Shown here one piece after another: positions 51,447 through 60,108 of a stretch of 64,000 nt of DNA (position 1 is its first letter; the number at the start of each line of letters is the position of its first letter). A program made the position numbers and the translations under genes. The DNA is from Paenibacillus xylanilyticus (lineage in GTDB: Bacteria; Bacillota; Bacilli; Paenibacillales; Paenibacillaceae). The stretch is taken from the NCBI RefSeq assembly GCF_009664365.1, contig NZ_CP044310.1:2119001-2183000 (forward strand), in the 5' to 3' direction. Below the pieces are notes generated by a model. The model was not told the DNA's origin and searched no databases. It saw only the letters and a list, made by a program, of their open reading frames with translations.

Positions 51447-51476
51447 TTGACAGGTTGGGTTAGTAGGTTATATGAT
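51447..51476 (+). promoter_or_regulatory. Promoter of the MarR/sulfotransferase operon
   Basis: TTGACA is followed after 18 bases by TATGAT (or after 16 by TATATG). Transcription would begin near 51483, leaving a 158-base leader. Confidence 0.65.
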
Positions 51477-51552
51477 GAACTCAATTATTTTAACACTCAT
51501 TAAATGAACAGTGAAATAAATTTGAATACGGATGCGAGCTGATTGGACCACC

Positions 51553-51600
51553 AAAGGCTCCCGGGACTACTCCATATGGAATGTCTTCGGGAGCCTTTTT
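51553..51600 (+). terminator. Terminator-like hairpin inside the MarR leader
   Basis: AAAGGCTCCCG / CGGGAGCCTTT forms an 11-bp perfect stem with an inner TCCATATGGA dyad, followed by TTTTT. It lies between the promoter and the MarR start codon, so it can attenuate the operon. Confidence 0.85.
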
Positions 51601-51640
51601 GCGTACTTGCTAACGTTTCGGCTGGATAGGAGGAAATGAG

Positions 51641-52198
51641 ATGAACGAGAGAGATTGGGATGCGTTGGAGAAAACGGATTGGCTGTTTCGCAAGATGGTC
51701 AGACGATTCGTCAAGGAGCGGGATCGCATAACGGTGGAAGGCATTAGCCTGCCGGGTATGCTCATCCTGCACAAAATCATTCGTGAAGGAGAACAGCGGC
51801 TTGGCGACCTGGCCGATCAATTGGATTTCACTTCCGGTGCCATTACTGCACTGACTGATAAGCTGGAGAAAAAGGGATTAACGATCCGCAGACGCAAGGA
51901 AGACGATCGCCGTACCGTCCTGCTCGATATAACTGCCAAAGGTCGGGAGATGTATGCCCGCAATAGCAATATCGGTGCCCGATGTATCACGCTTCTGTTT
52001 GAAGGATTCACCACTGCGGAACTGGAACAGCAAAGCCAATTGTATGAGCGGGTGATCGCGAATCTGGAAGGATTCTCAGATACACTGCTGGAGCTTGCCG
52101 AGAGCAACACGAGAGATGAGACAGATCCGTCTGTGGACAACGACCTTGAACAGAAGCGAAAGGGGAATTCCGGAAAGAACAACTATCTCAGTTATTGA
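51641..52198 (+). CDS. MarR-family transcriptional regulator
   Basis: A 185-residue MarR regulator. The HTH (LGDLADQLDFTSGAITALTDKLEKKGL) and the wing (RRKEDDRRTVLLDITAKG) are clear. An acidic/polar tail of about 40 residues (ESNTRDETDPSVDNDLEQKR) follows and is not usual. AGGAGGAAATGAG precedes the ATG. It is the first gene of the sulfotransferase-transporter operon and probably controls it. A leader with a terminator stands before it. Confidence 0.9.
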   Translation: MNERDWDALEKTDWLFRKMVRRFVKERDRITVEGISLPGMLILHKIIREGEQRLGDLADQLDFTSGAITALTDKLEKKGLTIRRRKEDDRRTVLLDITAKGREMYARNSNIGARCITLLFEGFTTAELEQQSQLYERVIANLEGFSDTLLELAESNTRDETDPSVDNDLEQKRKGNSGKNNYLSY

Positions 52199-52249
52199 TG
52201 CTTGAACTGTAGTGAATGAATCTAACAATCCAAGGGAGAGATGAGAACG

Positions 52250-53698
52250 ATGGGACACTCAACAATTTATCCAACAGGAGCAACGCTGTATAATCCGGAA
52301 AAGGCTTGGGGTGGTTACACCGTGTACCAGGCAGGTGAAGAAGGCGTTGTATTAATTGATATGAACGGTAAGGAAGTTCACCTCTGGAAAGGACTGCTCG
52401 GATTTCCGGCCAAGATTTTCCCCGGAGGTTATGTGCTGGGAAGCACGGGCAGAAGAGATCCAAAGTTCGGTATTCAGGATAATGTGGACCTGGTTCAGGT
52501 GGACTGGGATGGCAACATCGTGTGGAAATACAATAGCTACGAACATATTGAAGATCCGGGATACGAACCATTGTGGTACGCCCGCCAGCACCATGATTAT
52601 CAGCGTGAGGGCAATCCGGTAGGGTATTATGCTCCTGGCCTTGCTCCGAAAACACAGGGTGGCAAGACACTGATCCTGGCGCACAAAAACGTAAGCAATC
52701 CGCAAATTTCGGATAAACCTTTGCTTGATGATGCCATTATTGAAGTGGATTGGGAAGGCAATGTGTTGTGGGAATGGCTTCCGAACGAGCATTTTGAAGA
52801 ATTGGGCTTTGACGAGGCAGCACGTAATGTATTGTATCGTGACCCGAATACGCGTTCATTTGGTCACCTTGGCGGGGGTGTAGGTGATTGGCTGCATATT
52901 AACTCGGCTTCCTATGTTGGGCCTAACCGGTTCTATGAAGCGGGAGACGAGCGCTTTAACCCGGAAAACATCATATGGGATGCCAGAGAAGCCAACATTA
53001 TTGCCATTACGGACAGACAGAGCGGCAAGATTGTTTGGAAACTCGGCCCGGATTATTCCTCTCCTGAAGCGAAGCATATCGGCACCATTATCGGACAGCA
53101 TCATGCGCATATCATTCCTCAAGGACTGCCGGGCGAGGGCAATCTGCTGGTGTTTGATAATGGAGGATGGGCAGGTTATGGTCTTCCGAATCCGGCTTCT
53201 CCATATGGCTTGAAACACGCGGTTCGTGATCATTCCCGCGTACTTGAGATTGACCCGTTGACACTGGAGATTGTGTGGCAATATACCTCTGCTGAAGCTG
53301 GATTTTCCGTTCCAACCGATTCTTATAAATTCTACAGCCCATATATAAGCTCAGCCCAGCGCTTGCCTAACGGTAACACCTTGATTACCGAAGGGTCCAA
53401 TGGCCGATTGTTTGAAGTTACTGCAGAGCATGAGCTGGTGTGGGAGTATATTTCTCCGTACAAGGATGGGCGTAATACCAATATGGTTTACCGTTCGTAC
53501 CGGGTTCCATATCAATGGGTTCCTCAACTCGAGAAGCCTGAAGAGGTGGCGATCGAAGCCATTGATGTATCGGTCTACAGAGTGCCGGGAGCAGCAGCCA
53601 AAGGCTCTGACTCGGTAGTCAATGTAGAGACAACACTGCCGTTTGTTGAAGGAGCTGCTTGCGTAGCAACATCCGATGAAGGAAAACAAGGCAGTTAA
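52250..53698 (+). CDS. Arylsulfotransferase-like beta-propeller protein (no signal peptide)
   Basis: A 482-residue protein resembling PQQ-independent aryl-sulfate sulfotransferases: LVQVDWDGNIVWKYNS-type blades, HHDYQREGNPV, DWLHINSASYVG, HAHIIPQGLPG and ITEGSNGRLFEV. Bacterial ASST of Gram-negatives is periplasmic, but this protein has no signal peptide, so it is cytoplasmic as written. The family moves sulfate from phenolic sulfates to other phenols. AAGGGAGAG is best placed for ATG 52250; 52241 is an alternative. It is placed between a MarR gene and a sulfonate-type ABC transporter. Exact activity is unproven. Confidence 0.8.
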   Translation: MGHSTIYPTGATLYNPEKAWGGYTVYQAGEEGVVLIDMNGKEVHLWKGLLGFPAKIFPGGYVLGSTGRRDPKFGIQDNVDLVQVDWDGNIVWKYNSYEHIEDPGYEPLWYARQHHDYQREGNPVGYYAPGLAPKTQGGKTLILAHKNVSNPQISDKPLLDDAIIEVDWEGNVLWEWLPNEHFEELGFDEAARNVLYRDPNTRSFGHLGGGVGDWLHINSASYVGPNRFYEAGDERFNPENIIWDAREANIIAITDRQSGKIVWKLGPDYSSPEAKHIGTIIGQHHAHIIPQGLPGEGNLLVFDNGGWAGYGLPNPASPYGLKHAVRDHSRVLEIDPLTLEIVWQYTSAEAGFSVPTDSYKFYSPYISSAQRLPNGNTLITEGSNGRLFEVTAEHELVWEYISPYKDGRNTNMVYRSYRVPYQWVPQLEKPEEVAIEAIDVSVYRVPGAAAKGSDSVVNVETTLPFVEGAACVATSDEGKQGS

Positions 53699-53737
53699 CG
53701 GTAGCCGAGGATAAATTGATTGAACGGGGTGCATGTT

Positions 53738-54766
53738 GTGAAAAAAACAGCCATTTTAAAGGGAGCATTCTTATTGCTCCTTTCCATAACTTTTATCATC
53801 TCCGGATGTTCTTCAAACGGAACGGTGTCCGAAGCGAAGGGCGGCTCCGAAGGTAGTGCCGCCAAGGTAAAAATCCGCATAGCGGATACAAGCACCAACC
53901 CGACGTTCAGGGTAGCCATTGCCAAAGGGTTCTTTGAAAGCCAAGGCATTGATGCAGAGAGCATTACGTTTGGTTCTCCGGCTGAAGGCGTGAATGCACT
54001 GTTTATCAAACAGGTCGACATTGCCTACGGTGCTGACTTCCCGGTGTTGAACGCTCTGGCCAAAGGGGATTATTCGATCATCGCTTCTGCGGGTCAGACA
54101 ACGGATGAAGCAGCAGCTGCATGGAAGCTGTATGCCAAGGATGAGATCCAGACGGGTGCAGACTTGAAGGGCAAGAGCGTAAGCTTTATTCGCGGAACAT
54201 TCATTCCTTATCTGTGGGATGAGTACTTGAAGGATCAGGGGCTTGCGCTTGGTGATGTGAAGCAGATTGGGCAAGGGGCCTTCGATGAGTCCTATATTGC
54301 TTTGAAGCAAGGGGAACTGGATGCCACTTGGGTTATCGGATCTGCATTAACCGACAAGTTCGATACGCTCGAAGGCGTGCATCAGCTGACAGATATGTCC
54401 CAGACTCCGGTAAGGCTCGGCATGGGATTGGTTGCAAGCAATGAGTTCATTGAAGCGAATCCGGAAACGGTAAAGGGATTTCTTGTGGCGCTGGATCAAG
54501 CTTCAACATATGCCCAAGCTCATCCTGATGAGGTGGCGGATCTAATGTACAAGGAGACAAAGCAACCCAAGGAAGCAACATTGAAGGATCTTCCCATCAA
54601 TCCGTGGGTCGTTGGCTTTACCCAGGAAGCTTATGATAGTTTGGCGGGACAGAAGCAATACATGGTGGATAACGGAATTATTGAGCAGGATTTTGATCTC
54701 AAAGGCAAGTTAAACCTTGAACTTCTGAAACAGGCATTGCCGGATAAAGTAACATATACCGAATAA
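53738..54766 (+). CDS. ABC transporter substrate-binding lipoprotein (SsuA/NrtT-like)
   Basis: A 342-residue substrate-binding protein of the nitrate/sulfonate/taurine family. A basic start and hydrophobic AILKGAFLLLLSITFIISGC form a lipoprotein signal with the lipid-modified Cys near residue 24. The mature domain has RVAIAKGFFESQGIDAE and LKQGELDATWVIGSAL, family motifs. GGGGTG precedes the GTG at 53738; a longer TTG start at 53720 is less likely. The substrate is probably an aromatic sulfonate or sulfate ester, inferred from the arylsulfotransferase-like neighbour. Confidence 0.88.
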   Translation: MKKTAILKGAFLLLLSITFIISGCSSNGTVSEAKGGSEGSAAKVKIRIADTSTNPTFRVAIAKGFFESQGIDAESITFGSPAEGVNALFIKQVDIAYGADFPVLNALAKGDYSIIASAGQTTDEAAAAWKLYAKDEIQTGADLKGKSVSFIRGTFIPYLWDEYLKDQGLALGDVKQIGQGAFDESYIALKQGELDATWVIGSALTDKFDTLEGVHQLTDMSQTPVRLGMGLVASNEFIEANPETVKGFLVALDQASTYAQAHPDEVADLMYKETKQPKEATLKDLPINPWVVGFTQEAYDSLAGQKQYMVDNGIIEQDFDLKGKLNLELLKQALPDKVTYTE

Positions 54767-54790
54767 CCAAAACGTACTGGAGGTGTCCTT

Positions 54791-55567
54791 ATGTCCTTAC
54801 CCGCAGATCGTCACACGATTCATATTGAACAGCTTCGAAAGACCTACAACGCTCCAACCAATGGAGAAGTGCATTACATTATCAAGGATGTTGATCTGGT
54901 GATCAAGGGCGGCGAATTCTTCGTTCTGCTTGGTCCCAGCGGCTGCGGAAAATCAACGTTACTTAATATGATCGCGGGTTTTATCTCCAAGTCGGGCGGG
55001 CAGCTTAAAGTGAACAACAAGGAGATCGACAGACCCGGAAGGGATCGTGCAATGGTGTTCCAACAGGCGGATTCCTCACTCTTTCCGTGGCTTACCGTAA
55101 GGGAAAATGTTGAATTCGGGCTTCGGATGTCCAAGGTGCCCAAGTCTGAACGCCGTACGATTTCGGACCGTTACATTCAGCTCGTGGGATTGGGAGGACA
55201 TGAAGGGAAATATCCGAAGGAGCTGTCTGGAGGCATGAAGCAGCGGGTCCAACTGGCGCGGGTGCTCGCCAATGACTCGGCGATTCTGCTCATGGATGAA
55301 CCCTTCGGTGCGCTGGATGCCATGACTCGAAGAGTCATGCAGAAGGAACTGGTGAATATTTGGAGGGAAACTCATAAGACCGTTATTTTTGTCACCCATG
55401 ACATCCAGGAGGCTCTATTGCTCGGTGAACGGATCGGAATTATGTCGGTGGGGCCTTCGTCGAACATAACGGATATTTACCATAACGTTCAGTCTTATCC
55501 GAGAAATATTGCTTCGGCTGAATTCAATAGCCTGTACGATCAGATTCAAAGCCATTTTGAAGAATAA
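54791..55567 (+). CDS. ABC transporter ATPase (SsuB-like)
   Basis: A 258-residue ABC ATPase. Walker A is LLGPSGCGKSTLL near residue 47, the signature LSGGMKQRVQLARVL is near 145, and Walker B is AILLMDEPFGALD. This matches SsuB/TauB of sulfonate importers. Both ends of the domain are intact. GGAGGTGTCC precedes the ATG. It follows the binding-protein gene by 24 bases and precedes the permease by a few bases, so the three form one importer. Confidence 0.93.
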   Translation: MSLPADRHTIHIEQLRKTYNAPTNGEVHYIIKDVDLVIKGGEFFVLLGPSGCGKSTLLNMIAGFISKSGGQLKVNNKEIDRPGRDRAMVFQQADSSLFPWLTVRENVEFGLRMSKVPKSERRTISDRYIQLVGLGGHEGKYPKELSGGMKQRVQLARVLANDSAILLMDEPFGALDAMTRRVMQKELVNIWRETHKTVIFVTHDIQEALLLGERIGIMSVGPSSNITDIYHNVQSYPRNIASAEFNSLYDQIQSHFEE

Positions 55568-55584
55568 CTGAGGTGATCTGGACC

Positions 55585-56358
55585 ATGAAATGGTTGGAGA
55601 AAAAGTGGGTGTCTGTACCGATATTGTGGGTTACAGTCATTCTGATATGGCAGCTTGGTGCATTGCTCTACGGGCCGGACGTGATTCCTGGTCCATGGGA
55701 TACTGTGCAGGGTGCTCGCGAATTAATTGCGGACGGCACACTCATGCAGTATATCGGGATCAGCTTCACACGTGTACTGGCCGGTTGGGTGCTGGGAAGT
55801 GTCATTGCCATTCCGGTAGGGCTGCTTATCGGCAAGGTTCACATCATCCGTCTGTTTGCCGAGCCCTTTCTTAATTTTATTCGTTTTATCCCGCCGATTG
55901 CTTTCATTACATTGTTCCTGGTCTGGTTCGGCATTGGGGAACAGTCCAAGATTGCTTTGATCATGTATGCGACATTTTTTATTGTTGTACTAAATACACT
56001 GACGGGTGTCCTGTCCATTGAAGAGGATAAGATTCGTTCAGCCCGCAGTATGGGCGCGAATGAGTGGCAGATTTTACTGCATGTAGTTGTCCCAGCTACG
56101 ACCCCATACATTTTCACAGGTATTCGATTGGCGATGGGAACTTCCTATATGGCCATTATCGGTGCAGAGATGATTGCTTCCAATGAAGGTGTAGGCTATC
56201 TGATCTGGAATTCACGGTTATTTTTCCGGACGGACTGGATTTTTGTTGGTCTCATCTCCTTGGGGTTCATGGGTTTTCTCACGGATCGTTTGTTCAACTG
56301 GTTTGGTCGCCGTGTATTGTATCGGTATGGCGTCATTGGCGGGGTCAAGCGAGGCTGA
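55585..56358 (+). CDS. ABC transporter permease (SsuC-like)
   Basis: A 257-residue inner-membrane permease with about six hydrophobic helices. The EAA-loop region is near ARSMGANEWQILLHVVVPATTPYIFTG, the coupling segment for the ATPase. This is the SsuC/TauC type. GAGGTGA precedes the ATG at 55585. It completes the ABC importer and the operon; a terminator follows. Confidence 0.93.
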   Translation: MKWLEKKWVSVPILWVTVILIWQLGALLYGPDVIPGPWDTVQGARELIADGTLMQYIGISFTRVLAGWVLGSVIAIPVGLLIGKVHIIRLFAEPFLNFIRFIPPIAFITLFLVWFGIGEQSKIALIMYATFFIVVLNTLTGVLSIEEDKIRSARSMGANEWQILLHVVVPATTPYIFTGIRLAMGTSYMAIIGAEMIASNEGVGYLIWNSRLFFRTDWIFVGLISLGFMGFLTDRLFNWFGRRVLYRYGVIGGVKRG

Positions 56359-56430
56359 CACTGTACAGAACGGACGACGCGATGACTTTTGTAAAAGGGC
56401 AGTTTCGATCCATTATATTTCCTCCAGCAG

Positions 56431-56470
56431 ACCTGGTTCGCAGCTTTCTAAGCTGCCGGATCAGGTTTTT
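56431..56470 (+). terminator. Terminator of the sulfotransferase-transporter operon
   Basis: The stem ACCTG...GCAGCTT / AAGCTGC...CAGGT is followed by TTTTTG. Confidence 0.85.
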
Positions 56471-56583
56471 GTCTTGCTTGCAACGGGAGTTTCGGCATTG
56501 GGCTTAAACCGTGGTATAATTGAATTTCAAAAATAACATTAACGTCATGTGGACCATAGATGCTGCCACATGCAGGAGAGATT

Positions 56584-57393
56584 ATGGACTGGATTATCGG
56601 CGCCGTATGCGCTTTTATTGTGGCGGGTGCAGCCTACGCGAAGAAGTCGCTAACCCTGTCCGGTTGCTTGGCGGCTGTGTTGATGGGAACGATCTATTAC
56701 GGGGCAGGCAACCTGTTTTGGTTTGGCACACTGCTTTTGTTTTTCATAACTTCAACCCTGTTGTCCAAGTATCGTAAGGAACGTAAGCAGGAGCTGGAGA
56801 AATCGTATGCCAAGACAGGCAATCGGGATGCAGGGCAAGTGTTTGCCAACGGCGGAATGGGCATGCTTCTATGTTTGGGATACTGGATATTCCCACACCC
56901 GGCCTGGATCTATGCTTTCATTGGTGTAATGGCAACCGTAACATCCGATACCTGGGCTACCGAACTCGGAAGCCTGAGCCGCAAGCCGCCACGTTCCGTG
57001 GTGAGTTGGAAGGTGCTGACCCCGGGCGCTTCCGGTGGTGTGTCGTTACTTGGGACAACAGCGGCGGCAATAGGCGGAGCATTAATTGGAGCAGGGGCAT
57101 TTATCTTTTCTTGGATCGCAGACTTTGAAACGCTCGGATTTCTAAGCTGGACGTGTGTTGGGCTTGTAGGTGGACTGGCTGGAGCATTTGCCGATTCCTA
57201 CCTTGGAGCAACAGTCCAGTTGATGTATCACTGTACTGTATGCGGCCGAGAAGTTGAGGTCAGTGAACACTGTGGTCACAAGACCGTTCGCGCACGAGGC
57301 TGGACATGGATGAACAACGATCTGGTTAACGTGCTGAGTTCGGTGATCGGCGGATGTGTGGCTATCGGTTTGGGTATTATTTTGGCGCTGTAG
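56584..57393 (+). CDS. DUF92 membrane protein with zinc-ribbon-like insert
   Basis: A 269-residue integral membrane protein of the DUF92/TMEM19 group. Conserved elements are NGGMGMLLC, TSDTWATELGSLS and GALIGAG-type helices. A small cysteine/histidine cluster CTVCGREVEVSEHCGHKT near residue 218 lies in a soluble loop and could bind zinc. Plant VTE6 in this family phosphorylates phytol phosphate, but bacterial substrates are not known. AGGAGAG precedes the ATG at 56584. The TetR gene follows 13 bases later. Confidence 0.85.
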   Translation: MDWIIGAVCAFIVAGAAYAKKSLTLSGCLAAVLMGTIYYGAGNLFWFGTLLLFFITSTLLSKYRKERKQELEKSYAKTGNRDAGQVFANGGMGMLLCLGYWIFPHPAWIYAFIGVMATVTSDTWATELGSLSRKPPRSVVSWKVLTPGASGGVSLLGTTAAAIGGALIGAGAFIFSWIADFETLGFLSWTCVGLVGGLAGAFADSYLGATVQLMYHCTVCGREVEVSEHCGHKTVRARGWTWMNNDLVNVLSSVIGGCVAIGLGIILAL

Positions 57394-57406
57394 GGAGGGA
57401 GTGCAA

Positions 57407-57985
57407 GTGAGCACTGTGCAGGGAGACAAGTCGGAGGCTATTTTGGATGCGGCTTATGGTATTTTTGGATCAAAAGGATTTTATGAGACGAAAATGTCCG
57501 ATATTGCTGAAGAAGCTGGCATTGCAAAAGGCACCATTTATTTATATTTCAAGAGCAAGGAACAACTATTCGTCGCAGTTTCCAAGCGGGACTGTAACAG
57601 TTTTATCAGCAGGCTCGATTACGCCTTGAAATCTCAGAAGAATACAGGTGAGAAGCTTGGCGCAATTGCCAAGACACACCTGACTTATTATTACGAGCGG
57701 CGCAATCATACAAAGCTGTTTTTTATGGCACCTAATAACGATCCGGATCTAATGAAATTCATGAAGGCCTTTATGAATGAGTATATGAGCATGGTGTGTG
57801 AGGTGCTGAAAAGTGCAAGTGTACCTGAGCCTGTGCTTTTGGCAGAAGCTTATATCGGGATTTTGGATCGATTGAAGATGGATATTATGCTGAATCCGGA
57901 GTTCAATGAGGAAGATCTGAATAAACGGATTGCTTTTGCAGCGGCACTATTTCTGGACGGTTGTCGTTCTTTTTTACAAGTATAA
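57407..57985 (+). CDS. TetR/AcrR-family transcriptional regulator
   Basis: A 192-residue TetR regulator. The N-terminal HTH (ILDAAYGIFGSKGF, then SDIAEEAGIAKGTIYLYFKSKEQLF) is standard; the C-terminal ligand domain is helical and variable (YYERRNHTKLFFMAPNND). The GTG at 57407 follows GGGAGGGAG, just after the DUF92 stop. It lies before an ABC-F ATPase gene, so it may regulate itself, the DUF92 gene or the ABC-F gene. The ligand is unknown. Confidence 0.9.
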   Translation: MSTVQGDKSEAILDAAYGIFGSKGFYETKMSDIAEEAGIAKGTIYLYFKSKEQLFVAVSKRDCNSFISRLDYALKSQKNTGEKLGAIAKTHLTYYYERRNHTKLFFMAPNNDPDLMKFMKAFMNEYMSMVCEVLKSASVPEPVLLAEAYIGILDRLKMDIMLNPEFNEEDLNKRIAFAAALFLDGCRSFLQV

Positions 57986-58052
57986 GTATCATCATGAGCA
58001 TGGAATCAAGAGACTCTTGAATCTCAATTTACAGAGAAGTGGGTAACGAGCA

Positions 58053-59984
58053 ATGAACATAATGACGGTAGAGCAAATTTCAAAAAGCTATGGCGAAAAA
58101 ATATTGTTCAAGGACGCCTCGTTTGGCATGGGCGATCAGGATAAGATCGGCGTCGTTGGCGTAAACGGAACGGGAAAGTCCACGTTTCTGCGTGTAATTG
58201 CAGGCATGGAACCGGCTGATGAGGGACAGATTGCTATCGGAAATGATGTCCGTATTCAGTTTTTGGCACAGAATCCTGAATTTAACCCTGACAATACCGT
58301 ACTGCAGCAAGTATTTGAGGGCGATAGCCCAGAGATGAGAACAGTGCGTGAATACACGGAGACGATGGAACTGCTCGAATTGAATCCATCCGATCCTGCC
58401 TTGCAAGAGCGGTTGTTGCGTCTGAATCAACAGATGGAGCAGCTTCAGACCTGGCAGATGGAAAGTGAAGCCAAAAGCATTCTGTCCAAACTGGGTATTC
58501 GTCAATTTGACGCACTAATGGGAAACTTGTCCGGAGGACAACGCAAGAGGGTGGCTCTAGCGTCTGCGCTAATTCACCCCTGTGAGCTTCTTATTCTGGA
58601 TGAGCCGACGAACCATATCGATAATGATTCTGTTGTTTGGCTGGAGCAATATCTGCAAAAACGTCGCGGTGCACTCCTCATGATTACGCATGATCGCTAC
58701 TTCCTGGATCGTGTGGCGAATGTGATGCTGGAGCTGGACCATGGACGTTTGTTCCGTTATGAAGCAAACTACACCCGCTTCCTTGAGCTCAAGGCTGAGC
58801 GGGAAGAGCGCGAATCAGCCTCGGAGCAAAAACGGCAAAACCTGCTGCGTACAGAGCTTGCCTGGATCCGTCGCGGGGCCAAGGCGCGGACTACGAAACA
58901 AAAAGCAAGAATTGACCGTTTCGAACAGTTAAAGGATCAACAGGGGCCGAATCGTTCTGGCTCTTTGGAGGTTTCGGTAGGCTCTACTCGTTTGGGCAAG
59001 AAGATTCTTGAGATTGAGCACTTATCCAAATCTGCAGGTGGACGGAAATTAATTGAGGACCTGAACTATATCGCTGTGCCTGGTGACCGGGTAGGTATTG
59101 TGGGTCCGAATGGCAGTGGTAAATCGACTCTGCTGCAGCTGATCTCAGGTAAACTGGAACCGGATGCTGGAGAAGTCGTTCTCGGTCCAACCGTTAATCT
59201 GGGCTATTTTACGCAAGAGCATCAGGAGATGAATGAATCTCTGCGTGTTATTGAATATATCAAGGAAGTGGCCGAGAATGTGCGGACGGCAGATGGATCC
59301 CTGATCACGGCAGCCCAGATGCTGGAACGGTTTCTCTTTACTCCTGCGTCGCAGTGGACGCCAATATCCCGTCTGTCAGGTGGGGAGAAACGTCGTCTAT
59401 ATCTGCTGCGTATATTGATGGCTGCGCCCAATGTATTGCTGCTGGATGAGCCCACGAATGATCTGGATATTCAGACGCTGGCGGTACTCGAAGATTACCT
59501 GGATGACTTCCCTGGTGTTGTTTTCGTTGTCTCCCATGATCGCTATTTCCTGGACCGTACAGTGGATAAAGTGCTAGCCTTCGAGGGCAACGGAGCTATC
59601 CGGGTACATGTTGGCGACTACAGTGAGTATGCCGAATGGATGCTGAAGAATGCACCGGGAGTTTCTCAGGTGAGTGATACTGGGTCAGCAGCGAAAAAAG
59701 CAAAAACAGATGAGGTTAAGCCTGCTGCATCTACGGCCAAGCCGAAGCTGAAGTTTAGCTTCAAGGAACAACGGGAGTATGATCAGATCGACGAGAATAT
59801 TGAGAAAGCCGAGGCTAACCTTGCGCGGATCAACACGGCGATGGAGGAATCCTTCAGTGATTCAGCCCGTTTGCAGGAACTCATGGCAGAGCAGGCTGAA
59901 GCAGAGCGTCATCTGGAAGAACTGATGGAACGTTGGACGTTCCTGAATGAGCTTGCAGAGCAGATTGAGAAAAGCAAATCCTAA
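58053..59984 (+). CDS. ABC-F family ATPase (Uup/YfmR-like)
   Basis: A 643-residue protein with two ABC ATPase domains and no membrane segments. Domain one has VGVNGTGKSTFLR and LSGGQRKRVALA; domain two has VGPNGSGKSTLLQ and LSGGEKRRLYLLR. The P-site tRNA-interaction linker (REERESASEQKRQN) and a C-terminal coiled coil (QIDENIEKAEANLARI) complete it, typical of Uup-type factors such as YfmR, which assist translation at difficult peptides. AGAAGTGGG precedes the ATG. A TetR gene is upstream, as in some antibiotic-resistance ABC-F units. Confidence 0.93.
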   Translation: MNIMTVEQISKSYGEKILFKDASFGMGDQDKIGVVGVNGTGKSTFLRVIAGMEPADEGQIAIGNDVRIQFLAQNPEFNPDNTVLQQVFEGDSPEMRTVREYTETMELLELNPSDPALQERLLRLNQQMEQLQTWQMESEAKSILSKLGIRQFDALMGNLSGGQRKRVALASALIHPCELLILDEPTNHIDNDSVVWLEQYLQKRRGALLMITHDRYFLDRVANVMLELDHGRLFRYEANYTRFLELKAEREERESASEQKRQNLLRTELAWIRRGAKARTTKQKARIDRFEQLKDQQGPNRSGSLEVSVGSTRLGKKILEIEHLSKSAGGRKLIEDLNYIAVPGDRVGIVGPNGSGKSTLLQLISGKLEPDAGEVVLGPTVNLGYFTQEHQEMNESLRVIEYIKEVAENVRTADGSLITAAQMLERFLFTPASQWTPISRLSGGEKRRLYLLRILMAAPNVLLLDEPTNDLDIQTLAVLEDYLDDFPGVVFVVSHDRYFLDRTVDKVLAFEGNGAIRVHVGDYSEYAEWMLKNAPGVSQVSDTGSAAKKAKTDEVKPAASTAKPKLKFSFKEQREYDQIDENIEKAEANLARINTAMEESFSDSARLQELMAEQAEAERHLEELMERWTFLNELAEQIEKSKS

Positions 59985-59995
59985 TCTAAAAGTAC

Positions 59996-60056
59996 AAATC
60001 GTCATCCTTTAAAATAGGGCTTAACGCCTTGTTTTGAAGGGTGGCGATTTTTTTAT
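59996..60056 (+). terminator. ABC-F gene terminator
   Basis: AAATCGTCATCCTT / AAGGGTGGCGATTT pair with G-U steps, and the stem is followed by a run of Ts. Confidence 0.85.
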
Positions 60057-60108
60057 ATGAAACGTTAGCCATATCCATTACGTTGTAAGTATTAAGGAAA
60101 TCATTCCA

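Noticed and set aside
51494-51510. TCATT-A-AATGA dyad as a MarR operator in the leader
   Set aside because: The dyad is short, lies downstream of the predicted start, and similar AT-rich dyads are common by chance.
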